From the NCBI RefSeq assembly GCF_964204645.1, contig NC_134031.1:17543307-17607306 (forward strand): DNA of 64,000 bases, read 5' to 3'. A program made the position numbers and the translations under genes. Below are positions 39,247 to 51,878 of this stretch, piece after piece. This DNA is from Tubulanus polymorphus. Taxonomy: Eukaryota; Nemertea; Palaeonemertea; Tubulaniformes; Tubulanidae. Below the pieces are notes generated by a model, which searched no databases, was not told where the DNA came from, and was given only the letters and a program-made list of their open reading frames with translations. Each line of letters opens with the position of its first letter. Position 1 is the stretch's first letter.

Positions 39247-41490
39247 ATGTTATAATTTTATATATGAAAAAGAATATTGCATTTTCTGTTTATATGTTTA
39301 CATAGAGGATGGTTGAGGATAAAGCGGATTATGTTCAGGATTCCAGGATTATTGTTTTCTTATTACGTCTTCGAATAATCATCTGTGTCGGGAGAGTGAA
39401 AATAAGTATATAACAATTCGGTTTTCCGCCGATAGATCAGAAAACCCTTACCGAGGGAATAGGGTTTTCTGTTGAAAAGTCAGAAAACCCTAATAACCAA
39501 TCCCCTACAAGGAAATTGTCTACGATAATAAGCGAATCAATCATTTGAATCAGAGAATACAATACTTCGCTACGACGTAGAGGCCGACTTGCTACACGAC
39601 GGCAGGACATTTTTATACAGGTCACAAAAATTCCGCCAGCAATCATCTCTAAATCGCTCGTAGGCTGACGTAATATGAGTACGATTTTTCAGGAACGCGC
39701 GCCTCGTAACTCCGCAGTTAGCAACCGCGCGTCAGGGCTGCAGTTTCAAATGTTATTAGTTCAGACGCGGCGTCACTTATACCTGCAGGGTGTTAATATC
39801 AACGCGGATTTATCAAGGGTTGATTTGTTGGCTCATTAGGGATTTCAATGAAATGTATCACTTTCTGCCTACACGGAAACCATTCGCCTTTTTACACGTC
39901 TATTGTTATCGATGAAAGCGTTAATTCGTGTTTTACATCGAACCTTTACATCGATTCATTCGGTATCTATTCGCTAACGAAGATTTTATTGTGTCGTTTG
40001 CGGTTTCGCTTTGTTCGTCAATTTGTTCTAATGTCGCTCCAAAGAATTCCACTGACAATCGATGTATTTGTTCGATTCGATACTTTGAATGATTCGACCC
40101 GTTGAAGTCATCAAGTCGGCCCGAAAAGAAAACATCCATCAACTCTAACTACGCTTAAGTCAATTATTATATAATTGATTGGTATACAGATCAGTGATTT
40201 TGTAAAAACAAAAAAATGGTTGCTACGCAGATTGTAGATAGTGGAAATGTGCGTGGAAGGCGAAGATAGTTTTAACAAAATGTGCATAAAAATATTTCCG
40301 GTTCTGTGATGGCTATTTCTCGGGAAATTAGCACGTCTGTTATCTCACGACAGCGAGAGCCTTTATTGAATTGACACATCATTAATAACTAACTTTCAAT
40401 AGAAATCATGGTGACAGGATCTCAAGGGAATGTGGCAGTTGAATTTGACAAATTATTTTTGATCGCGTATTAAGCTGTATCAATTTCCGTAAAACTCCTG
40501 CCTATTTTCATAAAAATAGACGATATTTCTGTGTTATTTTAGTGATATATTCGAAGTAAAATCGTACACTTAAACACGATTAGGTTAAAACCATGGTATC
40601 TTAAAAGAAATGGCCTCAGTGTTGATAATTGCCTACAGAAAAACATCGTCGTATAAATATTGTTGATGAAACACGGTTTTAAATTCAACTTATATTCTAT
40701 ACAAATCCGATTTATAATAAAAAGAATACATGATTTTTCATTCTTTTTGTTTTAACCTTTTTTCTTGTTAATCTTTTTTTTTCTTGTCGATCTGAGAGTT
40801 TTGATCGAGGTTATTACGGTCAGAAGTCTCTCGATCATTTGGCTTCTCGTGATCTGACTCGGCCCTCGTTTACGTAACGGGTGTTATTATCCAATTTACC
40901 AGCACAATAGATCGTCCAATAAACATCTGGTCGGACATTCACAAGGGTGAGATGATCCCCGCCCGAAATTAGCCCTAATTACCGACGGAAAGAACCGTAT
41001 GTTTTCGCCACCCAATGGCGCGTTACACAAATCTTACACAACGCCCTGACTGGTTACTACAAGAGGTAGCGATGTACCTGGATACGGTGGATGCGGCCAT
41101 CCTCTAAATCCGTGCGGCGGGCACGATGCCGACACGCGGCCGATGTTCATCGAATCACCGAAATTTTAATGGCTCTATTCAGCGTCGAGAAAACGCGTAA
41201 CAAGTTGCTCGCACCGCAACAAAAGGAGGCTGGGGAAGATGCATTGGTATTCGGACGACTGAATAGCTAAACATCATCCCCGAATAGCTCTAAAACCTCG
41301 ACATTAAAGGATGAAAAGACGAAGCAGGTTCTTCGCATAAAAGAAACTCGGTTGTAATTTGATCCTTTTTCTCAAACAACAAATGATGCTCGGCCTATAG
41401 CTACTGAAATGATGGCTAAAGAATTTCAATTCATCACGCATTTTATTCAATTAAATGTACAGTTTCCAGTATATTTCTGCGTGGGTGAGC

Positions 41491-41498
41491 TTCCCACG
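41491..41498 (-). promoter_or_regulatory. Candidate Su(H)/RBPJ binding site
   Basis: TTCCCACG, i.e. CGTGGGAA on the minus strand, matches the YGTGRGAA consensus. Lying between two HES genes it could serve a Notch-response enhancer. A single 8-mer match is weak evidence. Confidence 0.3.
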
Positions 41499-41887
41499 GC
41501 TCCGATTCAAAGTTGGAGTTTTATTTGTGGATGGATATGAATGCATCCTCTGCGGAACATACGCTATATTTGGTAATAAATGTTGAATATGCGTCGCCAT
41601 TTTTCTCGGGTCATGAACTGGAAGAAATTCTAGTCTTCGGTCAAATAACTACCGGAATAAAACGGTTGTTATGTAACAAACGAGTCTCAAAATATTATCT
41701 GTTACGGGATCTGGAACTTTCTAGATGATTCGAGGGCATGGTAATATCGTTCATCATGTTTATACATAGATGGGATGGGAATAATATAACTATTTAAAAC
41801 TGTTAGTAGTTGAATATATAACTGATTTTATATGTTAACGATGTGTAAACTGCACAGGGGCTTGTCACAATTTGATGGAGGATGGAT

Positions 41888-41938
41888 GATACCAGTATCC
41901 CTATAAAATTTTCTTTTTTATATAGGGATACTGGTATC
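41888..41938. repeat. Perfect 18-bp hairpin
   Basis: GATACCAGTATCCCTATA and its exact inverse TATAGGGATACTGGTATC flank a 15-base T-rich loop. It stands immediately before the longer hairpin at 41951-42090. Confidence 0.6.
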
Positions 41939-41950
41939 TGTAAACTGTAC

Positions 41951-42090
41951 GAAGTCCAAAAATTCAAATTTTATTCGATAGAATTGATTGAAATGAAACC
42001 ACGACGTTTATCCACTACTAACTCATCAGTGGAACGTTGTGGTTTCATTTCAATAAATTCTATCGAATAAAATTTGAATTTTTGAACTTC
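41951..42090. repeat. 140-bp hairpin with about 58-bp arms
   Basis: The arms begin GAAGTCCAAAAATTCAAATT and end AATTTGAATTTTTGAACTTC. They match over about 58 bp with only a few mismatches, around a loop that includes CCACTACTAACTCATCAGTGG. Most likely a small MITE; a transcribed hairpin precursor is the alternative. Confidence 0.6.
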
Positions 42091-42520
42091 TTCAGGAAAC
42101 CCTGATTTATATTACTAATATAAGTAGTTAGTAGACTGTATCTATCTGTCAGTCAGGTAGTTCTGAAAGATTTGCCCATATGCCGCCAGTTCACGTCAAT
42201 ATTATCCTCATGCCTTATTACACTTTAAAGCTGTGTGATAATCATCCCATGTATCAAAACGATCATGCAAGAGTATATATGGGTTTTACTGAAACCAGTT
42301 GGAGGTAAGCTGCCTTAATTCATCCAGGACAATATAATGTTTACCACGAGGACGTCAACGGAGACGATAAGCCATACCTCGTTGATAGACCATTATAAAA
42401 AATAACTCGTTATTTCAATAAGTATTTATATATATTTAAAATCATAACTTTTTACATTGTATCAGCAGTATAAGTTGTGTGTGTTTAAGTAGATATTCAA
42501 CATCTTTGAATATAAATCAG

Positions 42521-44078
42521 CTACCACGGTCTCCACATGTTATCTTCAGCATTAACTTGCTGGTTACCGTTCTGATCGTCGCCGGCGAAACGATCGACGT
42601 TTTCATTGTCATTTACGTTATTATTGATCACGTTGTCGTCCTGTGGTTCGGTCTTAATGATAACACCGGGTTCCTCTTTAACTGATTTTATCAACGGTTT
42701 AAACGCGCTGTTGCCTTTGGATAAGTCTTTAAGGAGATCTGGTGGTGACTGTTTCTGCACTACGTCATTCGGAGAGCTAATCGGTCGCCCGATAGCCATA
42801 TTTACATTCGTGTAACTATTCGCAGACGATGCGAATAACTGTCTGTTGTATTTTTGCGCGGTAGCGGGTGCGGTCATGTATTTCGATTCTGTATTCGCGT
42901 AATTCATTAGTGGGGGTGAGATAATGTGATTCTGCGGCGAAGTCTCGGCGGAAAAAGTCACAGGAGACGCGACATTTTGAAAATTGTAAACGTTATTCAT
43001 ATTCGGTCCGACACGGGCAGTAGCCTGTTGCCAGTGTACACTCGTGTACTGCGGAATCATAGCGTTCATTTGGTTTGACAAATGACCGAAAACGCGGGTC
43101 CGAAGATCGTCGCTAACGCCATCTACCGCCGATAAGAATCGAGTGATTTCGGTGGCGCATTCGGAGAATCCGGCGCGATATTTTTCCATGACTGACGCAT
43201 CAGTGGCTGCCGCGCTGAAGAGTTGACGTCTCTGCGTATTTCTCAAATGATTCACTGTCAACTCGAGTATATCAGCCTTCTCCATCTTACTGTCACGTGG
43301 AATCTAAAATCAAAACATAGCATAAATACCTTGCGACTTTACGAATTTAATTACGAATTACGTCATTGACAAATCTTATATGATACGAGTTTTCTATCTG
43401 GGGATTTGTCGACTTTGTACTTCAGCGCTAAGTTGGTACGTCTACTAACGAAATGATGGAGTGATATTGTGTTAATCGATAATTACCTGATTTTTGAAAG
43501 TCATCTCTAAAATAGATTTCAAATTTCGTAAACTTCCGTTTATTCGTTCACGTCTTCGTCTTTCGATGATCGGTTTGGTGACCTGTAAAAGAGTTTATCT
43601 ATGATAATGCATCCATCTGCCATTTGCAAATAAATAAATATATATAGATCACAATGTCACACGGATTAAAATGCTATCTTAATCCCCGCCATTTTGGTTT
43701 AATCCGATTTCTACATCGCAGCCTTATGTCTCTAATATTTCCCACAATTTACGTATGCCGGTACGTAACGTGAGTTTGTTGGTGAAGCTTTTCAAGCAGA
43801 AACAAAAATCATATTTCTGAACTGATTTTTTAGAATTGATATGAACGATTTACTCTCAAAGCAGTTGGTATGCATGCGTATAAGATATTGTAAAAGCAAG
43901 TCAATAGTATTAGGTTTGAATTAATTATTTCTTATTGCAGTGATTTGAGATATGTCAGATATCTTCCATTAATCAGTAACTATTTACATAAAAAATGATA
44001 TATGATATGACATACCCTTCTGTCCTTTGGTTTAGCGTCATTGTCATTTTTCTCCATTTTTCCAACTGAGTTTGTCAT
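42521..44078 (-). CDS. HES-family bHLH-Orange repressor B
   Basis: Exons 44078-44016, 43582-43487 and 43303-42521 on the minus strand encode 313 aa. The basic region [20 protein letters not shown] has the HES proline, followed by [20 protein letters not shown] and the Orange domain [23 protein letters not shown]. It ends WRPW. The C-terminal part is Asn-rich and contains VKEEP and IKTEP, possible SUMO sites. Intron positions are identical to HES A, and [20 protein letters not shown] is shared exactly, so the pair arose by duplication. The unconserved middles show this is not recent. Expected role: Notch-responsive repression through Groucho. Confidence 0.95.
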
Positions 44079-44201
44079 ATTATAAATCTCCTAAACTGTT
44101 ATTATTTTCTCAGATTCTGTTCAGAACGCGGAGCTCGTATGGATTTTCTTGCGGGTTTGGTGGTTGTAAGATCTATGGTCCTATGGGCGTACATTCGGGG
44201 A

Positions 44202-44209
44202 TATTTAAA
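44202..44209 (-). promoter_or_regulatory. TATA-like box of second HES gene
   Basis: TTTAAATA on the minus strand, about 125 bp before the ATG, the same distance as the TATA box of HES A. A CCAAT box in the opposite orientation (CGCCAATCAG) lies some 35 bp further upstream, again as in HES A. Confidence 0.45.
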
Positions 44210-44762
44210 GTCGTGTGGACACGCGGGCGATACTCTATCCGCCAATCAGAGACGAGCAACGCGCCGGTCGCACGTGTGGACACTGACGTATCCGACCTTA
44301 GACAGATGTTTCCTCTGTAATTACGGGTCGCGCGTGTTGGCGGCTCCGACGCCCCACAAGTGCCATCGGTCGCTCGACTCTGTCGCTATGCGCATACCGA
44401 TAAACCGGCTCAGCCCTCGGAAGCTAGTTTTTCCGGGAACACGATCACACTTTTTCATTCGATCGCATATCAATTTACACAATAATTTCTTCAGACAACA
44501 AGAGCGCAAAGACAAGTACCAAACAAAAAGACATGAAAATAGTAGAAATGAATGTCCCTTGGAATAGAATTCAAAACTCATCCACATGATTCGTATTGTT
44601 GGATGCACCCTGAAACGAACTCAATCATGAGACGACGATATATAGATATATATATCTCATTGAAAAACCTTTTGATCATGTTTTATAAAACCCTTGGCAT
44701 TGAGAAAACCCTAGAACGCCGATTTACATAACGTTCAAAAGTGCATTCCTGGACAAAGGAGC

Positions 44763-44765
<3 letters not shown>

Positions 44766-44805
<40 letters not shown>

Positions 44806-44814
44806 CATAAGCCG
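44766..44814. repeat. (TA)n microsatellite
   Basis: An uninterrupted run of about 24 TA units. Confidence 0.95.
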
Positions 44815-47800
44815 TTATCATTGTGGATATCTTTGATAAACATTGATATCATCATGACATGTTTTATATTTTGATTTTATTACGCCCTGTGCATTGGCTT
44901 GGTGGCGCAATAAAAGCCACAGAAACTGATGAGATATTCCAAGAAACGACTCGTAGTGTAGCAAAACATTTAGTTGATGTAAAATAAACGCACTAAAAAT
45001 GAGAATAAATGAATAAGATTGGAGAAATTTCTTGCACTTAGATGTTCCTTAAAAATCGTATAAACTATAGTTTTGATGTATAAACTAGTTTATGCGTCCA
45101 TGATCGCTCCTAAATGGAAACGTCATTTCATATTTGGATTGGAAATTCTAATTCTAATTCACACATATATACAGGTAGAGACCAAACAACGACTTAATAA
45201 AATGGCCAAAAAACTTTTTTTCAAGCTTCTCACGTTCGTTCCCTGAGGTTCACTTTTCGTGACAATTGTATAAATAATTTCCCTTCGTAGTTTTCTTCCC
45301 CTTCGGTAAACGATGAGAAGTGAATTGGTTGTCATTGCGTCATGGGGTTGATTAAAGAGGAGAATCTCACCTGTGATATCCCTGGGCCTGTATCTGGGGT
45401 AAGAGAATGTTTTCTACCGCCACAAGTCACGCATTTTATAACAGCTCGTCATCTGAACCTAATACTTACTCACTAAATAATGGGACTATAGAAAAATAAA
45501 TTATTACGCTCTACTTCTATCTATCTTAAAAATACTGTCATATCTGCCATGGTAATTTTGACTCTAAACGTTGTATTCACATGACATAATTTCAACGAAG
45601 TGGCCAAATGCATTCAAGTAGTTTTTTGTCCAAAATGCAACTACGTGTATTTTATTTCTTGTTTAAAGTGATCAAACTAGATATGTTCTTGGGTTACATA
45701 TTTTCTATGAACACAAGTAAATCAGAGAAGGGAATGTGACAAACCATCCGTTTCTTTTCTTTATATGGAAATTCATCGCTGTAATAGATAGAAAACTAAT
45801 AATTTGTACTTCTACTTATATAAGTCACTGTAATACCAGTTCCGAGTTTTTTGGATTTAGGTTTTAGAATTGAAAAAAAAGTTTACCCTGTGACAAGATG
45901 CTTCAGAGACTCGTTTTACGGTCTAACAACGATCAAACGTTTAATTAAAACAATTTATATTCATTAAAGACGCCAACTGTATAGCTGTAAACACAAACAT
46001 ATTAATCATTGCTGACAATAGAGGCGCTGTTTTCATAATTAAACTGTGTGTAATCAATTAACTGATTACTAAATTACTGCAATATTAATCCATGGCGACC
46101 TCCGCGGTCTAGACTAGACGGCGTAATCGCGGCAACATAGCGAAAACAGAATACACGGTTAAAAACATTGAAATGAAAGGATAAACAAATCAGTATCGTT
46201 TCTATTATCCGAGATAGTTTTCAATAGGAAATAGACCCATAACGATATATAGAGCTATGGGTTTATGAGGAATAGTTAAGTGTGGAAAGTATAAATCATG
46301 CAGAGAGTTCTTTGAAGTTTCGATTTCATTTCCATTGCGAAGAGTATCTTAAGTGTTAGAATTTTTAGTACTTGGCTATTTGTGTATGGTTGGTTTGCCT
46401 TGTATAAGGTATGTTTGAAATTCGTAGGACTTGAGGCGATTTCGGGAAAGTCAAGAAGCCCTTGACAGACTAGGATCATGACGCAACAGCCGGAACGGCC
46501 CCCGATGTCCGCGAGTTAGCAACACAGCGCGTGTAAACATCTATTAATCCAGCTTAATCCAATGTTTACACCCTGATAATCCCTTTAACACCAAATCATC
46601 CATCCATGCCATGATTACGGTTACATTTTTATTTGCCGAGCACCATCCTGTAAATAAAACATTGCAATTCTTTTCCTGGACGACGAAAGGAGAGCGGCTT
46701 CCTTTTCTTCTCTTCGCTATGCGTACTATCTTCAAATCGTCTTCGATACATAACTGTCATTTAGTTACATAAGACTGAATTATTTTATAATCCCCAATAG
46801 AGATTTGTTTGCTTCAAACAAAACAACTTTTATAGCGTAAATGGCCAACGTTGATTGCCCAGTCCATTCATTCATTCATCGATTGGTGTTTTGAGTTTTC
46901 ATCAATTCTAGAAGCCGAGGCGTTATCAGATAATTTTCGTCGGCGATTGTGTATTTTCTATTCACCAGACGGCTACAATTAATAGTATTTTCACTGTCGA
47001 TCTGTTTAATGCGTCGACGACAGTTAAAATAGTTCGACTTAATCGTCATCGTTTTATCTAGAACTGAGAGAGAAATGACCCGTAACCTTCGATCGGTTAC
47101 CAGGCAAATAAATTCATATCCACGTCATCCTCGTCTGGCCAGAGTAAGAAAACGAAAACAGGTATTAACCCCGGTAACCCCCCCCCCCCCTCTCCATTCA
47201 GTTTGTGCTATCAAACTTTGATAAAAACTAGATAATACTTTTCATTACAATATTTAGGAATACACATGTACATAGATATTTCAATATTACTTCAACTATA
47301 TTTCTTCATAGAATTTTCGAAGCTACGATAAAGTCATCTTAGATGCATGTAACTTGCTAAAAGTCACAGATAATCCAAGGTAAATATTGTGACCAACACG
47401 ACATTGACCAACACGAATTTGAAGTTTTTTCTATTAAAGTTTTGTAAAATATTGAAATATTTTCTTTATTTCCAAATTAATTATTTGGGGGGGGGGGATT
47501 TTACCAGAGGGGAGTTTTATCTATGGGGATATCGAATGTTCGTAGGATTAAAATACAAATGAATATAGCGTGATCAGTAGGACAAAAAACTAATTTCAAA
47601 TTGATTCTCTAAAATTGTTTTCGCACACAGAATTCGCAGGCAGTGCAATCAGATAAGCTTCACCATTTAGGCTCCGGGTACATGTAAATATAAAAATTCG
47701 ACTTGAACCTAAATTTCACCATCAGACACGCATTCGTGATAGTAATAGACGATGATTATCTATCACATAGTCAATATTGTTAACTATATCGAAAACTTAG

Positions 47801-48315
47801 CACACACACGTGTCTGTGGGGTTACCAAGCCCGGGCAGGTGTGTCATCGCACTGCCGGAACGCGGGGACTACCTGCCAGCGTATAGATATATACGGTGCG
47901 CTACTCGACAAGAGTGATAGATAATCTTTTCGTAGATCGGTAGCGCCCTGAAGACACAATTAATCGTCGGTAAACAGGTGGTCCCCGTTTTCAAGTCGGT
48001 TGACTTTAGGCGATTACGATAAATCTCGAAGAATTCATCTATTAATTATTCGAATACAATAGTGGAATTGTGATAAACAGATCAAATACGGACTATATTT
48101 TCCTCCTCGGGCAGAATGCTCATCCTCACTTGCCACTTGTTCCCCGTCGAGTAGTTCTACCCTTGCATTGTGCTATCATGTACTTATGATTAGTTTATAA
48201 GATTTTGATGATCTATTCGATTTGAAAATTCATTCACGCCGAAGAAATATTAGACGTTTCCTTATTTCGTTTTCAGGCAAATATTTTTGGATCGAGTTCT
48301 CGATTTGTGTCAGTA

Positions 48316-49518
48316 ATGGCCAGCTCACGCATCCTTGTCGCATTGGTGGTAATTCTTGTGCTGACTTCCGCGAATTGTGAGTACATGGGATTTAAGGCCT
48401 GCTAAATAGGTTTTAAGGTTATAACGGTGTTTCAATAACTTCAGGTGCACCAACTAGGATATCACGGCCGATGAGCGATTTGCTACAAATGATGTTTTTA
48501 AGACATGCTACGAGACTCGGAGGTGATAGTGAAGGCAGTAACCCATTTTGTTCCAAACCTAACTTCGTGAACGGTCATAACCGGTGTGTATAATTCACTA
48601 TTCTCACTCCGGTCTGCGCTAGTGCTTACTTCGAAGGCTAAAACAATGTTTGTAATCGCCTTACAGGAAAACCGAGTTGTTGAATCGTACTAAGCCCGAT
48701 AAAAATATGAGTAAATCCCAACATTTCAAACTTTATTGGAACCATTTCGATGGTGGCACATTCCACCTTATTAGAGCAGTGGCCGACTGTTGTTGGAAAC
48801 AGTCGAAACATTGGTCTCAATGATTTTTTCGCCATTTTTTCACCATACATATAGTCTTCAATTGTGGGCTTTCTCGTCACAAACAAAATAAATGTTAGAT
48901 TTTCTTCTTATTATATCAATGAAGATTTGCAGAAGGTATCTTTCTTAATTTGGAATCTTCGATCGATTATTACAGGACCTGTTGCGTATTACACGATACT
49001 TGTCGCGAGAATATTCGCAAACTTGACGTCTGTTCGAATCACAAGGTCGGGAAGTATTACAACATCGACGAAATCGGTGTTGAAACTAACTGCAGTAAGG
49101 CTTGCTCTAGGATTTTTCTCATTCAAACAAATTTATACGTATATCCAAGATTTCATTTGAAAATGCATTTTCGGTCTGGTATATTTGCCAGCTATCCAAA
49201 AACAGGAGTAAGTGGGGTGGTACTAAAATCAATCATGAAAGGAATATTGTAACACACTAGAAGTTCGTTCTTCAAATGCGATTGCAACTGGGTTTTGTAA
49301 TTGTTCTTGCAGATGATAATTTGTCCCACTGCGACGAAAGATTCTGCAAATGTGACTGGCAGTTCGCGCACTGCTTCATCGGCGATGGTGAAAACCAGGA
49401 AAACCTGATGTCGTTAGTTGACGAGGAAGCTTCGTCATCGATATTTGGCGAGGCGAATATAGACAAGTTGAAAGCCATAATGATTAATCAGCTGTCGTCA
49501 GATGGGGACAATAGTTAG
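48316..49518 (+). CDS. Secreted PLA2-like protein without the calcium loop
   Basis: Exons 48316-48376, 48445-48583, 48976-49094 and 49313-49518 encode 174 aa. A signal peptide (MASSRILVALVVILVLTSAN) is followed by a propeptide-like stretch. The active-site helix TCCVLHDTC keeps the catalytic His-Asp, and FCKCDWQFAHCF matches the second catalytic-Asp region of group I/II secreted PLA2. The calcium loop, YGNWCGLGGEG in the neighbouring gene, is replaced by NPFCSKPNFVNGHNR. A canonical calcium-dependent mechanism is therefore unlikely; a binding role or altered catalysis is possible. Exon phases match those of the tail-to-tail neighbour at 49861-51257, so the two are paralogues. Confidence 0.82.
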
Positions 49519-49860
49519 TGTATAACACTGTAATCGGTATAAAAAAAAATCCATGTTGCAATCGAAAAACTGTATGATTTTGTTCTATTCGTTTCTTTCC
49601 CTCGTACTTAAGTACGATATTATTGGTCATCAGTTTAGAAAAGCCATTCTTGATAGGCCTGCCTACAAGATTGGCGCTATGGTTTAGATTGATTATGAAA
49701 TCAAATTAGTAAATTATCAGTTAATTTGTTACCGAATTATATTGTGCTATACAATGTAGTATCATCGTCATAATATATTCATTTTAGATATGAAAAATAT
49801 AACACACAATTTCCCCGTGTTTTATATAACGTGCAAATTGCAAGCGTTTATTTTTAGCGT
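49519..49860. other. Short spacer between the two PLA2-family genes
   Basis: AT-rich, with the two stop codons facing each other about 340 bp apart. It should hold both 3' UTRs. Nothing else was seen. Confidence 0.5.
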
Positions 49861-51257
49861 CTATTCAAAAGATTCTTCTACGTAATAACCTCCAAATCCC
49901 AGAAGTCCATATATATCACTCAAGTGTATATTCTTCAATTGTTCATAAGTTTTTATCAGATCGTCGACGAATGTTGTCGCTAGATCTTGGTCTTTGTTTG
50001 TTTCGTTATAGTGATGGATATTTTCAGCGAAACAGTTCGTCACCTGACGGTCGCACTGGCACACCGTGTACGGACACACGTCCGTTTCGTCGTCGACTGA
50101 AAACGAAAAAGAAAACTAAAGGCTTTACACACAATTAAATCAATTACGTTACAGGAATTTGTTCATCCTTACGACGAATGTTTCCAAAGTTTTGGATATT
50201 AACTTACGACATTTGATGACTTTATCTTCAACTTCAAATTCATATTTCAGGAAGTATGGCAATTTGAGAATATTTATATGTGATCGGCATGTCCCGGTGC
50301 GGCTTTCCTTATAGCAATTGTCATGGTGCATACAGCATCTGAAAATGATGAAATGATCTGTAGTATAATAGGGTAATAGCCTACACAATCATTCCTGATA
50401 TCATCCATTTTCACAGTAATGATAATAACATGTATGCGAGATATAGAGAATCCCATGCTGATATAACGAGAAAGATGAAGTCCGAGATGGAGTTCCCTTT
50501 AAACTAATTCGTTGATTCCGACGTTTTGACTATAACCTAATAGTCACAGGAATGATCAGGAATCTTCAGTGGGTTATAGTCGAAATTTCGATTCAATAAA
50601 TTAGCTTAACGGAAACTTTTCGCACTTCATCTTTCTCGTTTTATCAGTGTGGGATTCTCTATACATCGACACGACACGGGCATAGCGTTTCACCACGGTT
50701 ATTTACGACATAGATAACGTTATACAAATATTATAGGGATCTGTCGAAATTACTACAAAGTTTATATATAGAGAGAGTAAAAACCATTGAAATTCTATTG
50801 CAACGCAAATGAAACGAATTGATTAACCCTTACTCGTCGATCGGATCAACTGGTTTACCCTCGCCACCAAGTCCACACCAGTTCCCATAATTCTCAAAGT
50901 CACCTGCACTTCTACCGAGCAAACGGTTTATCATCTCATCAAAACTGTCCAGTCGTCGTTTTGTCAGAGAGTGGCCGTCACTTCCTGTGATCGATGAACG
51001 AAATTGGACTACGAAATTAGTAACGAATTTGGCTAATGGAAACGTGGTACTATATAGGCCCTCAATAAACCCCGAAAACGTATTGAATCGAAGTCTGTAT
51101 ACATGTATAGTTCCTGGGCTACAGAATAACACCCGTGGGTTTTGCTAATAAGCCAGAAATATGAGATGAAAATTTCAAATTGTATCGTAATATTTTACTT
51201 ACCAGTGCTAAGCGCCACTAAAATACACACGAACAACCCCGATCCTCGAATTACCAT
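49861..51257 (-). CDS. Secreted phospholipase A2, group I/II type
   Basis: Hydrolyses the sn-2 ester of glycerophospholipids outside the cell with calcium. Exons 51257-51203, 50984-50834, 50338-50208 and 50096-49861 on the minus strand encode 190 aa. Order: signal peptide (MVIRGSGLFVCILVALST), a basic LTKRR that may mark propeptide cleavage, calcium loop NYGNWCGLGGEGKPVDPID, active-site helix CCMHHDNCY, and CQCDRQVTNCF with the second catalytic Asp. All hallmark residues are present, so an active enzyme is expected. The C-terminal tail of about 45 residues is longer than in pancreatic-type PLA2. Digestive, immune or other secretory use cannot be told from sequence. Confidence 0.92.
50442..50663. 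mobile_element. MITE with TATAGAGAATCCCA ends (copy 2)
   Basis: The ends TATAGAGAATCCCA and TGGGATTCTCTATA are perfect inverted repeats, extended by ACGAGAAAGATGAAGT and ACTTCATCTTTCTCGT. It sits in the second intron of the secreted PLA2 gene and is related to 14638-14875. Confidence 0.7.
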
Positions 51258-51709
51258 CTTCTTATGAATGTAAAATATCTTTGGATCAGTGATTTTCAGA
51301 GTTAAATATGTTCTGTTTATTTCGACACCGTATACACGCGTTAAGTGCGTATGTCACGGACCTTTACGTGGATCAATTTTTCGAAAAGCGTATTTTTATC
51401 GTTATCCGTGTTTTTTTTCCGGCCAGCTGTAAACGAAGCGTATAATTCACAGGTCGTGATAACTGAGTCCGGGAGTACTACACTGTAGATCCATTCAACG
51501 AATAACCGTTCGAGTCCTATATTATGGACAGAACAAATCTCTCGAACTTGAACTTTTTGTGCTATTGTATTTTCAACCTGTTCATTACTGATAAACTGCG
51601 ATAGTGCGATAGTATTGTGCGAGATAAAACACAATTTCCGAAAGAAAATTCCTTAATAATCATCCCTGATGACGGCTATAGGATGATAGCCGATACGTGG
51701 CAGTAAACA

Positions 51710-51878
51710 TACAGTAAAACCTCGCCTTACCTCGGAATTTTGACTGATTCTTTTGTCAAAAAAAAAATAAGGTTTGTGTTTTGCTAACATAAGTTTCCTA
51801 TCCTTTTAATTGGACTTCACTTAGCTCGGGCCAATTTTGCCAATTCCAGTTTGCACGAGTTAGACGAGGTTAACTGTA
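51710..51878. mobile_element. Tc1/mariner-like MITE
   Basis: Left end TACAGTAAAACCTCG and right end CGAGGTTAACTGTA are inverted repeats bounded by TA. The interior has further inverted similarity (CCTTACCTCGG against TTAGCTCGGGCC). About 169 bp, non-coding. Confidence 0.65.

Larger units (their letters stand above)
39075..42520. other. Spacer between convergent HES genes
   Basis: No exon was recognised. It contains a CGTGGGAA-type Su(H)/RBPJ site at 41491-41498 and two strong hairpins at 41888-41938 and 41951-42090. A GC-richer stretch near 40980-41240 has no open frame of note. Confidence 0.5.
44079..48315. other. Intergenic region between HES B and the PLA2-like gene
   Basis: No exon was recognised. 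It contains the HES B promoter, the (TA)n run, a poly-C tract near 47180 and a poly-G tract near 47487. A GC-richer patch near 47810-47900 (ACCAAGCCCGGGCAGGTGTG) may be regulatory. Confidence 0.5.

Noticed and set aside
44139..44567. 142-codon plus-strand open frame upstream of HES B
   Set aside because: It overlaps the HES B promoter, has no family resemblance and no splice context.
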